Shown: positions 1-17,632, counted from the stretch's first letter. The stretch: DNA of 64,000 nt from Halomonas denitrificans (GCF_003056305.1 NZ_PYVX01000008.1:1-64000), one strand, 5' to 3'. The notes: generated by a model from the sequence alone, not told the origin. Program-made: numbers and translations.

Positions 1-27
1 TTGAGCTCGGGGTTTTCTCGGAATAGG

Positions 28-145
28 TGCCTGACGATGACCTACTCTCGCATGGGGAGGCCCCACACTACCATCGGCGCTGATCGGTTTCACTGCTGAG
101 TTCGGCATGGGATCAGGTGGTTCCCGTACGCTATGGTCGTCAGGC
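28..145 (-). rRNA. rrf: 5S ribosomal RNA
   Basis: The minus strand carries a 5S-like sequence of about 118 nt with complementary ends (tgcctgacg at one end, cgtcaggc at the other) that form helix I. It is the last gene of the rRNA operon, about 85 nt downstream of the 23S 3' end. Only 27 nt remain before the window edge, so a terminator cannot be judged. Confidence 0.93.
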
Positions 146-230
146 GAAAAACGGTGAATCATGCTGACGAGATGCGTCTCTACGTATCCGTCGTGTCGGT
201 TGCCATCGGCAGACCGCTTGGGTGTTATAT

Positions 231-3116
<2,886 letters not shown>

Positions 3117-3228
3117 ATATAACCCCAAGAGGTCTGGTCCGCGATGACAATCGACAATTGCCGGATACGCTTGAGACGTATCTCGTGTCTCTTCCTCTCG
3201 GAAGAAACGTTTGTCAGCATGATTCACA

Positions 3229-3241
3229 TTGTTAAAGAGCA
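3229..3241 (-). promoter_or_regulatory. boxA antitermination element in the tRNA-23S spacer
   Basis: The minus strand reads TGCTCTTTAACAA, identical to the rrn boxA of enterobacteria, about 113 nt upstream of the 23S 5' end. In E. coli this RNA element recruits NusB/NusE for antitermination. The same 13-mer occurs again in the leader upstream of 16S. Confidence 0.85.
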
Positions 3242-3310
3242 CTGTTCAGAGAACAGTGGGAAGCCGTCTGGCTTGCCGCTGGTCTCTGTGACCGGACTGT
3301 CAGGTGAGGA

Positions 3311-3386
3311 TGGTGGAGCCTAGCGGGATCGAACCGCTGACCTCCTGCGTGCAAGGCAGGCGCTCTCCCAGCTGAGCTAAGGCCCC
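3311..3386 (-). tRNA. tRNA-Ala (anticodon UGC)
   Basis: The minus strand gives a 76-nt tRNA starting GGGGCCTTAGCTCAGC and ending with an encoded CCA (GCTCCACCA). The anticodon loop reads CTTGCACG, so the anticodon is TGC. The T loop reads GGTTCGATCC. It sits in the 16S-23S spacer, the usual place for tRNA-Ala in gammaproteobacterial rRNA operons. Confidence 0.96.
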
Positions 3387-3400
3387 TCTGATCCTGCAAA

Positions 3401-3477
<77 letters not shown>

Positions 3478-3575
3478 GGCTACAAACCACTGGGTCCGCG
3501 ACCCAAACAGTCTTTGCTCTGGTCGATCAGGTAATTCATTGTGGACACTTGCCGAGTGCCGGCGACGTCGTCGAT

Positions 3576-5113
<1,538 letters not shown>

Positions 5114-5250
5114 AAAGTCTGATAGTTCCTAAGGTGGAACCAAACCTGGCTCAAGGTTCAAACGTCTCATTTGACGAGTCGCTTGCCTTGAATGTTTCAG
5201 TGACTGGTCACCGACATCCCGACAAGCGCCCACATGAATTACCTGATCGA

Positions 5251-5263
5251 TTGTTAAAGAGCA
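5251..5263 (-). promoter_or_regulatory. boxA antitermination element in the 16S leader
   Basis: The minus strand reads TGCTCTTTAACAA about 140 nt upstream of the 16S 5' end and downstream of both promoters. It is identical to the spacer copy at 3229-3241 and to the classical rrn boxA. Confidence 0.85.
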
Positions 5264-5337
5264 TCTCGCTGTTGCCGTCGTGTCCGGCCAACTTCTTGCG
5301 AAGCGGCGGTCTCGCCGGCGCCCTGCGAGGAAGGCGT

Positions 5338-5365
5338 ATTCTACCTGACCGGCGTTTCTTGTCAA
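5338..5365 (-). promoter_or_regulatory. rRNA promoter P2 (proximal)
   Basis: On the minus strand TTGACA is followed after 16 nt by TAGAAT, a strong sigma-70 promoter with the short spacer typical of rRNA promoters. GC-rich sequence follows the -10 box. It lies about 225 nt upstream of 16S. Confidence 0.8.
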
Positions 5366-5450
5366 CCCTGCGAGGCGTTCCGAAGAAGCGAAGCGGGTGA
5401 CCGAAACCTCGTTGCGCTAGCGCGCTGCGAGTGCCGATCGAGTGGCGTGC

Positions 5451-5478
5451 ATTCTACCGAATGCGGCGAGTTCGTCAA
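5451..5478 (-). promoter_or_regulatory. rRNA promoter P1 (distal)
   Basis: On the minus strand TTGACG is followed after 16 nt by TAGAAT. Spacing and -10 box match P2, 113 nt downstream. The region just upstream (about 5483-5530) is markedly AT-rich for this genome, consistent with an UP element. Confidence 0.78.
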
Positions 5479-5829
5479 GCGGGAATTTTCAAAGCGTCTT
5501 CGAAAAACCCAAATGGAAACAAGCACTTCTGCCACCATTACCGCCTGCAACGTTTGCCCGTCGCCGGCAGCGGATGCGTACTTTACGGATTTCCCGGGGA
5601 CCGTGCAAGGCCTTCGTGAAGAAAAATGTCGGGGGCGTGTCGCGAGCGTGACACGGCGATGACAGCCACCTTATCCACAGCGCCTTGCGGCGCCCGGCGC
5701 GATGACCGGGTGTGGATAGATTTCTCGCCTTCCAGAGACACGAACGCCCGCGCGAGGCGGGCGTCGTGACGGGCGCAGGATACCGCCCGGGCGGCCTGCT
5801 GGCGAGGCCGCTCCTGGTGGAGGATGGCC

Positions 5830-7566
5830 TCAGCCGCCGATGGCCAGGCGCACCCGTCCGCCATTGCTCTCGTAGGCACTCACCTCGATCTCGTAGGTGC
5901 CGGGCTCGAGGTAGCGATGGATCCGTGAGCCGTAGCCGAGGTCCCCGGCATCGTCGTTCTGTTCGCTGACGCCGTTGCCCGTCAGGCCGAGGATGGTGTC
6001 CACGGCACCCGAGGTGGTCTCGATGACCACATCCTGAGCCGCCTCGACGACCAGCCGGTAGGTCAGGCTGCGGCCGGGGCTCAGCTGGCCATAGACCACC
6101 TCGCCGGTCGCCACCTCTCCCCCGTTGCTGATGCGCCCCTCGAAGGCACGCTGCTCGGTGCGCAGCCGGTAGGCGCCGGTGCCGCTGTAGCTCTCCACGT
6201 CCAGGCGGTACTCGCCGGGCTCGAGCACGGTGGTGATCAGGGAGTTGCGATCGCCGCCGCCATCGTCGTCACTCAGGTCGATGCCGTTGCCGTAGAGGCG
6301 CAGCACGGGATCGAAGGCGCCGGACTCCAGGGCCAGCTCCACCTCGCTGACCTCGTCGATCACGAAGCGGTAGGTGTTGCTCGTGCCGGCCCCGACCAGG
6401 TTGCCGCCGAGGCTCTCGCCGGGCGTCACCTCCCCGCCGTTGCGCAGCTCGCCGTCGAAGGCGCCAAGGGTGACGTCCAGCGCGTACTCGCCGTCCGCCT
6501 CGCCGTAGCCGCTCACCTCGACGCGATACTCGCCGGGCATCAGCACGGTCTGCAGCCGGGAGTCGGTGCCGGTGCCACCGTCGTCGTCGACCAGTTCGCT
6601 GCCCTCTCCCGTGACGTGCAGCACGGTATCGAAGGCCGAGGAGCGCAGCGCCAGCGCGACGTTGCTGGGCTCATCGATGCGCAGGGTGTAGGCATTGCCG
6701 GCGCCGGACTCGAGGGTGCCGGTGATGCGATCGCCATCCCGCAGCGGCCCCGCGTTGCGGCGGCCGTCGGCCAGGTCCTTGCGCTCGGCCACGAGGCGAT
6801 GGACGCCGTCGGCGCCCAGCAGGCGGGGCGCACACGCCTCGCCGGAGGCCTCGACGGCCTTGTCGTCCTGCTCGACCTCGACGCGATACTCCCCGGCGTC
6901 GAGGTAGGCTTCGAGGCGCAGCTCGCCGGGCGCGCAGGCGCGGGCCTGGCGGCTGACGCCGTCGCCGACCAGGCGCAGGCTCAGGTCGGCGCCGCCGGAG
7001 AGGGAGAGGTCGATCCAGGCGGGCGCGTCCAGCGTCAGCGGATAGGCCGCGCGACCGTCCTCCAGCCGCCCGACCAGCGCGCCATCGGTTTCGAGCTCGG
7101 TCGAGAAGGAGACCGGCTCGGCCTCCAGGCGGTAGGGCCCGAAGGCGCCGTCGTCCTGGCCGCTGACGGCCACCAGGGTGCACGCCTCGGCGGAGGCCAT
7201 CAGCACCGGGCGCTCACCGCCGGGCTCGCCCGCGACGCTGCCCAGCCACTGGCCCTGCTCGTCGAAGGCCGAGAGGCGGGCGGCGAAGGGCGCGTCGAGC
7301 GCATAGCGCACCAGGGACGAGGCATCGTCCGCGCCGCCGCACAGCCAGTGGGCGGCCACGCGGGTGCCGTCGCTGAGGTTGATCTCGCTGGATGAGGTGA
7401 GCTCGCCGGCGATGTCGCTGCCGAGCGTGGCCTCGGGGGCCGCGGCGAAGCGCGTCTCCTCCTCGGCGCAGCCGGCCAGCAGGACCAGGCCGGCGGCGCC
7501 GACCAGCAGGCGATGGGGGCGCAGGACCGCATGACCGGACGCCTTCCGGATTGCTTGAACTACCAC
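5830..7566 (-). CDS. Lipoprotein with tandem PPC-like beta-sandwich repeats
   Basis: Predicted outer-envelope lipoprotein of 578 residues. I chose the GTG at 7566, which has GGGAG about 7 nt upstream; an ATG at 7608 would add 14 residues before a poor signal. The start is followed by a basic stretch, a hydrophobic core and the lipobox LLAGC at about residue 33. The mature part carries at least three clear tandem repeats of about 90-95 residues (roughly 285-578), each with an SGAFDxVL-type strand, a DDDGG or DDAG turn and a PGEYxxxV strand. This pattern resembles bacterial pre-peptidase C-terminal (PPC) domains. More degenerate copies fill residues 60-280. No protease or other catalytic domain is seen, so it is probably a binding or scaffold protein. 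It stands alone, downstream of dld on the same strand. Confidence 0.75.
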   Translation of the reverse strand: MVVQAIRKASGHAVLRPHRLLVGAAGLVLLAGCAEEETRFAAAPEATLGSDIAGELTSSSEINLSDGTRVAAHWLCGGADDASSLVRYALDAPFAARLSAFDEQGQWLGSVAGEPGGERPVLMASAEACTLVAVSGQDDGAFGPYRLEAEPVSFSTELETDGALVGRLEDGRAAYPLTLDAPAWIDLSLSGGADLSLRLVGDGVSRQARACAPGELRLEAYLDAGEYRVEVEQDDKAVEASGEACAPRLLGADGVHRLVAERKDLADGRRNAGPLRDGDRITGTLESGAGNAYTLRIDEPSNVALALRSSAFDTVLHVTGEGSELVDDDGGTGTDSRLQTVLMPGEYRVEVSGYGEADGEYALDVTLGAFDGELRNGGEVTPGESLGGNLVGAGTSNTYRFVIDEVSEVELALESGAFDPVLRLYGNGIDLSDDDGGGDRNSLITTVLEPGEYRLDVESYSGTGAYRLRTEQRAFEGRISNGGEVATGEVVYGQLSPGRSLTYRLVVEAAQDVVIETTSGAVDTILGLTGNGVSEQNDDAGDLGYGSRIHRYLEPGTYEIEVSAYESNGGRVRLAIGG

Positions 7567-7674
7567 TCGAAGTCTCCCTACGTAAGTATCACTCTCTGTC
7601 GCACCCATGCGACGAGAGCTAATACTTTAGCCGAAAACGGTATAGAAGGGGACGCAGCAAGGGCGACCACGGCG

Positions 7675-7704
7675 CCGCGCCCGGCGGATGCCCGCCGGGC
7701 GCGG
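7675..7704 (-). terminator. Hairpin after the lactate dehydrogenase operon
   Basis: A perfect 13-bp stem with a 4-nt loop starts 4 nt after the dld-like stop codon. There is no clear T tract, so it may end transcription or protect the mRNA 3' end. Confidence 0.5.
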
Positions 7705-7707
7705 TTC

Positions 7708-10584
<2,877 letters not shown>

Positions 10585-10619
10585 CTCATCCTCCTATCTC
10601 ATGCCGACGCGCCGAGTCA

Positions 10620-11771
10620 TTATTCACCGCGGCTCGCACTGCCCACCAGCGAATCCGGCCCGAGATCGGCGATGGTGCGCGCTCCGGTGAGCGTCATTGC
10701 CACGCGCATCTCCTTGTCGATCAGCTCGAGCAGATGCGCCACGCCCGCTTCTCCAGCGGTGGCCAGCGCGTAGATGAAGGCACGTCCCAGCAGGACGGTA
10801 TCGGCTCCCATGGCGATCATGCGCACCACGTCGAGGCCATTGCGCACGCCGGAATCGGCCAGGATGGCCAGGTCGCCCTTGACCGCATCGGCGATAGCCG
10901 GCAAGGCATGTGCCGTCGAGGGCACACCATCGAGCTGGCGACCACCATGGTTGGAGACGACGATGCCATCCGCGCCGAAGCGCACGGCATCGCGAGCGTC
11001 CTCGGCGTCGAGGATGCCCTTGATGATCATCGGCCCGTCCCAGAACTCGCGGATCCATTCCAGATCCTTCCAGGAGATGGAAGGATCGAAGTTGTCGCCG
11101 AGCCAGGCGATATAGTCCTCGAGTTCGGTGGGATGGCCGCGATAGTCTGAGACATTACCCAGGTCATGGGGGCGACCATGAATGCCCACGTCCCAAGCCC
11201 AGCGCGGATGGGTCGCCGCCTGAAGCATGCGGCGAATCCCACCGTACTTGCCACTCATGCCGGAATGGGCGTCGCGATAGCGCGCCCCGGGTACGGGCAT
11301 GTCGACAGTGAAGACGAGCGTCTTGACGCCCGCGGCCTTGGCACGCTCCAGCACATGCTTCATGAACCCCCGGTCCTTCAGCACGTAGAGCTGGAACCAG
11401 AGGGGACGATCCACGGCCGAGGCGACTTCATTGATGGGGCAGACCGACACCGTGGACAGCGTGAACGGAATGCCCTTCCCGGCCGCCGCTCTCGCCGCCT
11501 GCACCTCGCCTCGCCGGGCGTACATGCCCGTCAGGCCCACCGGCGCCAACGCCACCGGCATGGCCATCGACTCACCGAACAGCTCGGTCTCGAGCGACAG
11601 GGAGGACATGTCCTTGAGCACACGTTGGCGCAAGGCGACACCGGCAAGATCCTCGACATTGCGTCGCAGCGTATGCTCGGCGTAGGCACCACCGTCGGCG
11701 TAGTGGAAGAGGAAGGGCGGAACACGGCGCTTGGCGGCTCGGCGGTAGTCCGTGGAAGCTGAAATGATCAT
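10620..11771 (-). CDS. lldD: L-lactate dehydrogenase, FMN-dependent
   Basis: Oxidises L-lactate to pyruvate and passes electrons to the quinone pool at the inner membrane. The 383-residue protein begins [10 protein letters not shown] and follows E. coli LldD closely along its length, including the catalytic [10 protein letters not shown] near residue 275, the substrate-binding [10 protein letters not shown] and the flavin-binding ILADSG. The frame is open upstream to 11846, but the ATG at 11771 matches the family start and has GGGA before it. It is the first gene of a two-gene operon with the dld-like gene. By eye its codon use is less GC-extreme than dld, so it could have a separate history. 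No lactate permease is next to it, unlike lldPRD of E. coli. Confidence 0.95.
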   Translation of the reverse strand: MIISASTDYRRAAKRRVPPFLFHYADGGAYAEHTLRRNVEDLAGVALRQRVLKDMSSLSLETELFGESMAMPVALAPVGLTGMYARRGEVQAARAAAGKGIPFTLSTVSVCPINEVASAVDRPLWFQLYVLKDRGFMKHVLERAKAAGVKTLVFTVDMPVPGARYRDAHSGMSGKYGGIRRMLQAATHPRWAWDVGIHGRPHDLGNVSDYRGHPTELEDYIAWLGDNFDPSISWKDLEWIREFWDGPMIIKGILDAEDARDAVRFGADGIVVSNHGGRQLDGVPSTAHALPAIADAVKGDLAILADSGVRNGLDVVRMIAMGADTVLLGRAFIYALATAGEAGVAHLLELIDKEMRVAMTLTGARTIADLGPDSLVGSASRGE

Positions 11772-12046
11772 GGCGAGTCCCGTGCAATGGATGGACGATC
11801 CAAGGGTGGCTGGCGACGACCTCGTGTCGAGTGCGGAGCGTCTCACCCTGATACGCGAGCGAACGCATCATGACGAGCCCGCCCCCGAGATCGAATAGTG
11901 ATCAGACGCACCCTCGTCCCATCCCTGCGCGAGCTCGGGAAGTGCGGCGAGAGCCTGGGAAGTCCGGCGTGAGCCTGTAGGGTAGCGTCTGGTGGCAATC
12001 AGGCACGGCCACGTTGCATGACGAATGACCGGGCGAGTTATCGATT

Positions 12047-12061
12047 ATTGGTAAAACCAAT
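12047..12061. promoter_or_regulatory. LldR-type operator O1 (lldD side)
   Basis: Perfect 15-bp dyad attggt-aaa-accaat. This fits the TTGGTnnnACCAA consensus of the FadR/PdhR/LldR branch of GntR regulators. It lies about 20 nt downstream of the proposed lldD -10 box, a position suited to repression relieved by lactate. Confidence 0.85.
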
Positions 12062-12081
12062 TTACATCAGGCGTGAAGCGC

Positions 12082-12111
12082 ACTCTAGAAGCGCCCGACA
12101 ACCGGTGTCAA
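12082..12111 (-). promoter_or_regulatory. Candidate lldD-dld promoter
   Basis: On the minus strand TTGACA is followed after 18 nt by TAGAGT. The 5' leader to lldD would be about 300 nt, with operator O1 inside its first 30 nt. This leader is long, so a closer promoter cannot be excluded. Confidence 0.55.
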
Positions 12112-12207
12112 ACCGCACCCCTTCACGGGCACTTATACTTTAGTCACGTCTCGCTCGGAATATCCCTAACTCATTGAGAGACAGAGCCTTCGCTCGTCGA
12201 AGCCGAC

Positions 12208-12237
12208 TTGCCAGGCAAGCATCTCATCGCCTAATAT
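12208..12237 (+). promoter_or_regulatory. Candidate lldR promoter
   Basis: TTGCCA, an 18-nt spacer and TAATAT lie about 45 nt upstream of the lldR start codon. The -10 box overlaps operator O2, which predicts autorepression. Confidence 0.65.
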
Positions 12238-12250
12238 TGGTCTTACCAAT
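12236..12250. promoter_or_regulatory. LldR-type operator O2 (lldR side)
   Basis: Perfect 15-bp dyad attggt-ctt-accaat with the same arms as O1, 189 bp away. It overlaps the lldR -10 box and start point. The O1/O2 pair flanking the divergent promoters resembles the two-operator layout of E. coli lldPRD, where looping has been proposed. Confidence 0.85.
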
Positions 12251-12283
12251 TTTATCTTCACCTTTTTCTATCGATGGTGCCCC

Positions 12284-13057
12284 ATGGCCTACCAACCCGT
12301 TCAGCATCCGCGCCTCGCCGACGTCATCACCGAGCGCCTGGAGGCGCTGATTCTCGAGGGCAGCCTGCGGCCCGGTCAGCGCCTGCCGCCGGAGCGCGAG
12401 CTGGCCGAACGCTTCGGCGTCTCGCGGCCTTCGCTGCGCGAGGCCATCCAGAAGCTCTCGGCCCGCGGGCTGCTGATCAGCCGCCAGGGCGGCGGCACCT
12501 TCATCAGCGAGGAGCTCAACAGCGGCTACAGCGACCCGCTGCTGGAGATGCTCGCCCGTCACGGCGAGTTCCACCTCGACCTGCTGGAGTTCCGCGACGC
12601 CATGGAGGGCATCTCCGCCTACTACGCCGCGCTGCGCTCCACGCCCACCGACAAGGCGCTTCTGATCTCGCGCTTCGAGGAGCTCGAGGCCTGCTTCAAG
12701 GGCCACGACCCGGTGCTCGAGGCGCGCGCCGACGCGGCCTTCCACATGGCCATCGCCGAATCGGCCCACAACGTCCTGCTGCTGCACACCATCCGCGGGA
12801 TCTTCCACCTGCTGGAGAAGAGCATCGTCGACAACCTGGCCCACCTGTTCGAGAAGGCCGAGTCGCGCCCGCGGCTGATGGAGCAGCACCGCGCCCTGCT
12901 CGACGCCATCCTCGAGGGACGCGCCGAGGACGCCCGGGCCCGGGCCCATGAGCACCTGGTGTTCGTCGAGGAGAGCCTGCTCGAGGTCGAGCGCGCCGAG
13001 ACCCGGGCCCAGCGCGCCCTGCGCCGCTCCCAGGTCATGCCCACCGACTCCCACTGA
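12284..13057 (+). CDS. lldR: GntR-family (FadR/LldR subfamily) regulator of lactate use
   Basis: DNA-binding repressor of 257 residues. The winged helix-turn-helix is at about residues 8-75 (LPPERELAERFGVSRPSLRE, then QGGGTFI), and an all-helical FCD effector domain occupies about 90-235, with the metal-binding D/H pattern (DAAFHMAIAESAHN). The operators on both sides of the divergent promoter match its class, and its position opposite lldD-dld makes lactate the likely effector. PdhR is the nearest alternative name. It ends only 10 nt before the sensor kinase gene, so the two-component genes downstream may share its promoter. Confidence 0.85.
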   Translation: MAYQPVQHPRLADVITERLEALILEGSLRPGQRLPPERELAERFGVSRPSLREAIQKLSARGLLISRQGGGTFISEELNSGYSDPLLEMLARHGEFHLDLLEFRDAMEGISAYYAALRSTPTDKALLISRFEELEACFKGHDPVLEARADAAFHMAIAESAHNVLLLHTIRGIFHLLEKSIVDNLAHLFEKAESRPRLMEQHRALLDAILEGRAEDARARAHEHLVFVEESLLEVERAETRAQRALRRSQVMPTDSH

Positions 13058-13067
13058 GGCCCCGGCC

Positions 13068-14973
13068 ATGCCGACTTCGCCCCGCGGCCGCGGCGTGCGC
13101 CGCCTGCTCTGGGTGCTGGCCCCGCTGGGGCTGGTGCTTGCCATGTGGCAGGCCGCCCAGCTGGCCCGCGACCAGGCCCTGACGCAGCTGCGCCAGGACG
13201 CCGAGAACGAGCTGCGCCTCTCCGCCGAGGGACTGGTCGGCCACCTGTCGCGCCACGACTACCTGCCCGAGCTGCTCGCCTCCCGCGAGATGGTCAAGCG
13301 CTTCCTGGCCGCCCCCGAGGCCCAGGACGCGATGCCGCTCAACCGCCTGCTGGACCGCTTCCGCGCCACGGCCGGGGTCTCCGACGTCTACCTGCTCGAC
13401 CGTGACGGCGACACCCTGGCGGCCAGCAACTGGCATCGCCCCGCCACCTTCATCGGCCAGAACTACGCCTTTCGCCGCTACTACCAGGAGGCGATCGCCG
13501 GCCGCCCCGGGCGCTTCTATGGCCTCGGCGTGCAGTCCCGCGAGCGCGGCTACTACTTCTCGGCCCCGGTGTGGCTGGAAGAGACCGCCCCGGACGCCAC
13601 CGCCGACGGCGTCATGGTGGTGAAGGTGCTGCTCGACACCGTGGAGGCGGGCTGGGCCGAGCAGGACGCCGAGCTGCTGGTCATCGACGGCGACGACATC
13701 ATCTTCATGGCCAGCCGTCCGGAGCTGCGCATGCAGGCGCTGCGGCCGCTCTCCGACGCCGACCGCGAGGCGCTGCTGGCGACCCGCCGCTACGCCGACG
13801 AGTCCCTCGACGCCTCCGGCATCGCCTTCCTGGGCGACCTCGAGGAGCACGGCCAGCGGATCGGCTTTCGCCACGGGCCCCTGGCCGACACCGAGTACCT
13901 GGGGCTCTCGCGCCAGATGCCGGACTTCGGCTGGCGGATGCAGATCCTCACCTCGCTGGCCCCGGTGACCCGGGCGCAGTGGCTCGCCGCCCTGCTCGCC
14001 GGCGGCCTCTACGGCGTGGTGGTGCTGGCCGGCGGCATCGGCTGGCAGCGCCTGCGGCTGCGCCGCGAGCGCGAGCAGTTCGCCGAGCGCGAGCGCCGCA
14101 CCCTGGCCCGGGCCCGGGACGAGCTGGAGCGCAACGTCCAGCGCCGCACCCGCGACCTGGTCGAGACCAACCAGCGCCTCTCCGGGGAGATCGAGGAGCG
14201 CCGGCTCGCCGAGGAACGCCTGCGCCAGACCCGCGACGAGCTGATCCAGGCGGCCAAGCTGGCCGTGCTCGGCCAGCTCGCCGCCGGCATCAACCACGAG
14301 CTCAACCAGCCGCTGGCGGCGATCCGCGCCTACGCCGAGAACGCCAGCGCCTTCCTCGAGCGCGGCCGCCCCGAGGCGACCCGCGACAACCTGGCGCAGA
14401 TCGTCGAACTCACCGAGCGCATGGCGGAGATCAGCGCCCAGCTGCGCCAGTTCTCGCGCAAGAGCGGCGACCGCCCCACCGCCGTGTCGGTGCCGGCCTG
14501 CTTCGACTACGCCCTGCGCCTCTTCCAGTCGCGGCTGCGCGAGGGCGGCGTCACGGTCGAGCGCGACTGGCCCGAGCAAGAGGCCTGGGTACGCGCCGAC
14601 CTGGTGCGCCTCGAGCAGGTGCTGGTCAACCTGATCGGCAACGCCCTGCAGGCCATGGGCCAGACGCCCGAGCCGCGCCTGGGCCTGGTCATCGAACCCG
14701 GCGAGACGACGGTGTGCATCCGGGTGATCGACAACGGCCCCGGCATCGCGGACGAGCACCTGGGGCGGATCTTCGAGCCCTTCTTCACCACCAAGTCGCC
14801 GGGCAGCGGCCTGGGGCTCGGCCTCTCGATCTCGGCGCGCATCATCGACGACCTGGACGGCGAGCTGAGCGCGGACCGGGCCCCCGGCGGCGGCGCCCGC
14901 TTCACCATCACCCTGCCCCGCGCCGCCGACCCCGACGGCACCGGCGAGCCGCGGACCAAGGAGCACGACACCC

Positions 14974-14981
<8 letters not shown>
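13068..14981 (+). CDS. dctB: DctB-type sensor histidine kinase
   Basis: Membrane sensor kinase of 637 residues. A transmembrane segment lies at about 12-30, followed by a periplasmic double-Cache-like sensor region (about 35-305, with the DctB-like QNYAFRRYY and the SRERGYYFSAP block). A second transmembrane segment lies at about 305-330. A coiled coil (330-395), the H-box GINHELNQPLAAIRAYAEN near residue 407, the N-box NLIGNALQA and the G-box DNGPGIADE follow. C4-dicarboxylates are the ligand of the family; related kinases sense other carboxylates. I chose the ATG at 13068 because the open frame upstream lies within lldR. The stop overlaps the next start (ATGCATGA), indicating translational coupling with the response regulator. 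Confidence 0.82.
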
Positions 14982-16331
<1,350 letters not shown>

Positions 16332-16356
<25 letters not shown>

Positions 16357-17003
16357 ACGAGCAGCTCGCGCAGCGGCCCCCAGGGCGGCAGCCAGGGGGC
16401 GAGACTCACCGCCGCCATCAGCATCGCCAGGGAGTTGCCCGGCTCGCGCCAGTCGAAGGGCTTGAGGGCGGTGCCGAAGGAGCGCTTGAGGCGCGCGCCG
16501 GTGAGATCGACGCTGTAGAGCTCGTCGAGCAGCAGGTGGATGACGAAGCCGAGCGCCAGGGCGGCGCCCTGGGCCCAGGCCAGGTGGTCGGGCTGGTCGA
16601 ACAGCCGGTGGCTCAGCGCGGTGGTGGAGAGCCCGCACAGCCCGGCCGCCAGCAGCGAGTGCCAGAGGCCGCGGTGCACGGTGAAGCGGGCGAACAGCGC
16701 CCCGGCCAGGAAGCGCACGGCGAGATAGATCGCCCCGCACGCCATCAGCAGGGTGCCGACGGGCAGCCGGGCCTGCAGCAGCAGGGCGCTGGCCACCACC
16801 GCGGGCACGGCCAGCAGGTGGAAGATCAGGCGGATCGCCCTGGAGCGGTCGGCGTCGATGTCGGGCAGGATGCCGCCGAGGGTCACCAGCGCCAGCAGCG
16901 GCAGGCTCTCCACGGCGCCCCACAGGCCTGCCTGCCAGCCGCCATGGGCCAGCACGGCGCCGCCGGCGGCGGCCACGCCGAAGTGGGTGCGAAAGTTGGC
17001 CAT
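16332..17003 (-). CDS. YdjM-like membrane-bound metal-dependent hydrolase
   Basis: A 223-residue integral membrane protein of the YdjM/DUF457 family. It begins MANFRTHFGVAAA, with the family's early TH, then a GGILPDID metal-ligand motif near residue 44, HRGLWHS near 110 and a late HLLLDELYS. About five hydrophobic segments alternate with these His/Asp motifs. The enzymatic substrate of the family is not known to me. E. coli ydjM is SOS-induced, and a degenerate LexA-like dyad lies just upstream here. The 3' end overlaps dctD by 25 nt tail to tail. Confidence 0.8.
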
Positions 17004-17025
17004 GCCGGGGCGCGCCCCTCGATTA

Positions 17026-17041
17026 CTGGATAAATGACCAG
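17026..17041. promoter_or_regulatory. LexA-box-like dyad upstream of the YdjM-like gene
   Basis: The sequence CTGG-N8-CCAG lies 23 nt upstream of the start codon. It resembles the LexA box CTGT-N8-ACAG but departs symmetrically at one position in each arm. A possible promoter (TTGTTT, 18 nt, GATAAT; 17042-17071, minus strand) ends right next to it, so the dyad would cover the start of transcription. Confidence 0.35.
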
Positions 17042-17083
17042 ATTATCGCGCGCCCCGACAATGGAAAACAATGGGTTAGAGAA

Positions 17084-17632
17084 TCATTCCGCGGCCGCCA
17101 GGTACTCGTCCTTCAACTTTACATAGTTGCCGGCGGTATAGGGGAAGAAGGCGCGCTCGGACTCCTTGATCGGCCGCAGCGCCTTGGCGGGGTTGCCGGC
17201 GTAGACGTGGCCGCTCGCCAGGTGCTTGCCGGGCGTCACCACGGCCCCGGCGGCGATGATCACCTCGTCCTCGACCACCGCACCGTCCATGACGATGGCG
17301 CCCATGCCGACCAGGATGCGACTGCCCAGGGTGCAACCGTGCAGGATCGCCTTGTGGCCGATGGTCACGTCATCGCCGATGGTCAGCGGGAAGCCGTCGG
17401 GATTGAAGTCGCTGGCGTGGGTGATGTGCAGCACGCTGCCGTCCTGCACGCTGACCCGCGCGCCGATGCGGATGCGGTGCATGTCGCCACGGATCACCGT
17501 CATCGGCCACACCGAGCAGTCGTCGCCCAGCACCACGTCGCCCAGCACCACGCAGTCCGGGTCGATGTAGACCCGCTCGCCCAGCTGCGGCTCATGGCCC
17601 TGCCAGGGCCGCAGGCACGTTGCCTCGCTCAT
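17084..17632 (-). CDS. Gamma-class carbonic anhydrase family protein (YrdA-like)
   Basis: A 182-residue left-handed beta-helix protein with hexapeptide repeats throughout (VVLGDVVLGDDCSVWP and so on). The metal-ligand histidines are visible in HITHASD, TIGHKA and LHGC. E. coli YrdA and YadA-like homologues are trimeric and bind zinc or iron; activity varies and many are inactive in assays. GAGGTGAACG precedes the ATG. The gene stands between two same-strand genes without tight coupling, so no partner is evident. Confidence 0.88.
   Translation of the reverse strand: MSEATCLRPWQGHEPQLGERVYIDPDCVVLGDVVLGDDCSVWPMTVIRGDMHRIRIGARVSVQDGSVLHITHASDFNPDGFPLTIGDDVTIGHKAILHGCTLGSRILVGMGAIVMDGAVVEDEVIIAAGAVVTPGKHLASGHVYAGNPAKALRPIKESERAFFPYTAGNYVKLKDEYLAAAE

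Larger units (their letters stand above)
5114..5829. other. rRNA leader and promoter region without protein gene
   Basis: This roughly 700-nt stretch has no credible coding sequence. The short frames have no ribosome binding site or recognisable product. It holds the 16S leader with boxA, two sigma-70 promoters facing the rRNA genes, an AT-rich segment upstream of the distal promoter (about 5483-5530) that could act as an UP element, and two DnaA-box-like words in inverted orientation at 5671-5679 and 5711-5719. Confidence 0.7.
11772..12283. other. lldD-lldR divergent regulatory region
   Basis: This gap of about 510 nt holds no gene. It is visibly AT-richer than its surroundings and contains divergent promoters for lldD and lldR, each with a GntR-type operator, described separately. 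The stretch 11880-12000 between the lldD start and its operator shows nothing I can name. Confidence 0.7.

Noticed and set aside
5671-5719. Replication origin beside the rRNA operon
   Set aside because: Only two DnaA-like words, with no dnaA/dnaN neighbours, AT-rich unwinding region or box cluster.
11772-11846. 25-residue N-terminal extension of LldD
   Set aside because: E. coli LldD begins at the same Met as ATG 11771, and the extension has no similarity or good start.
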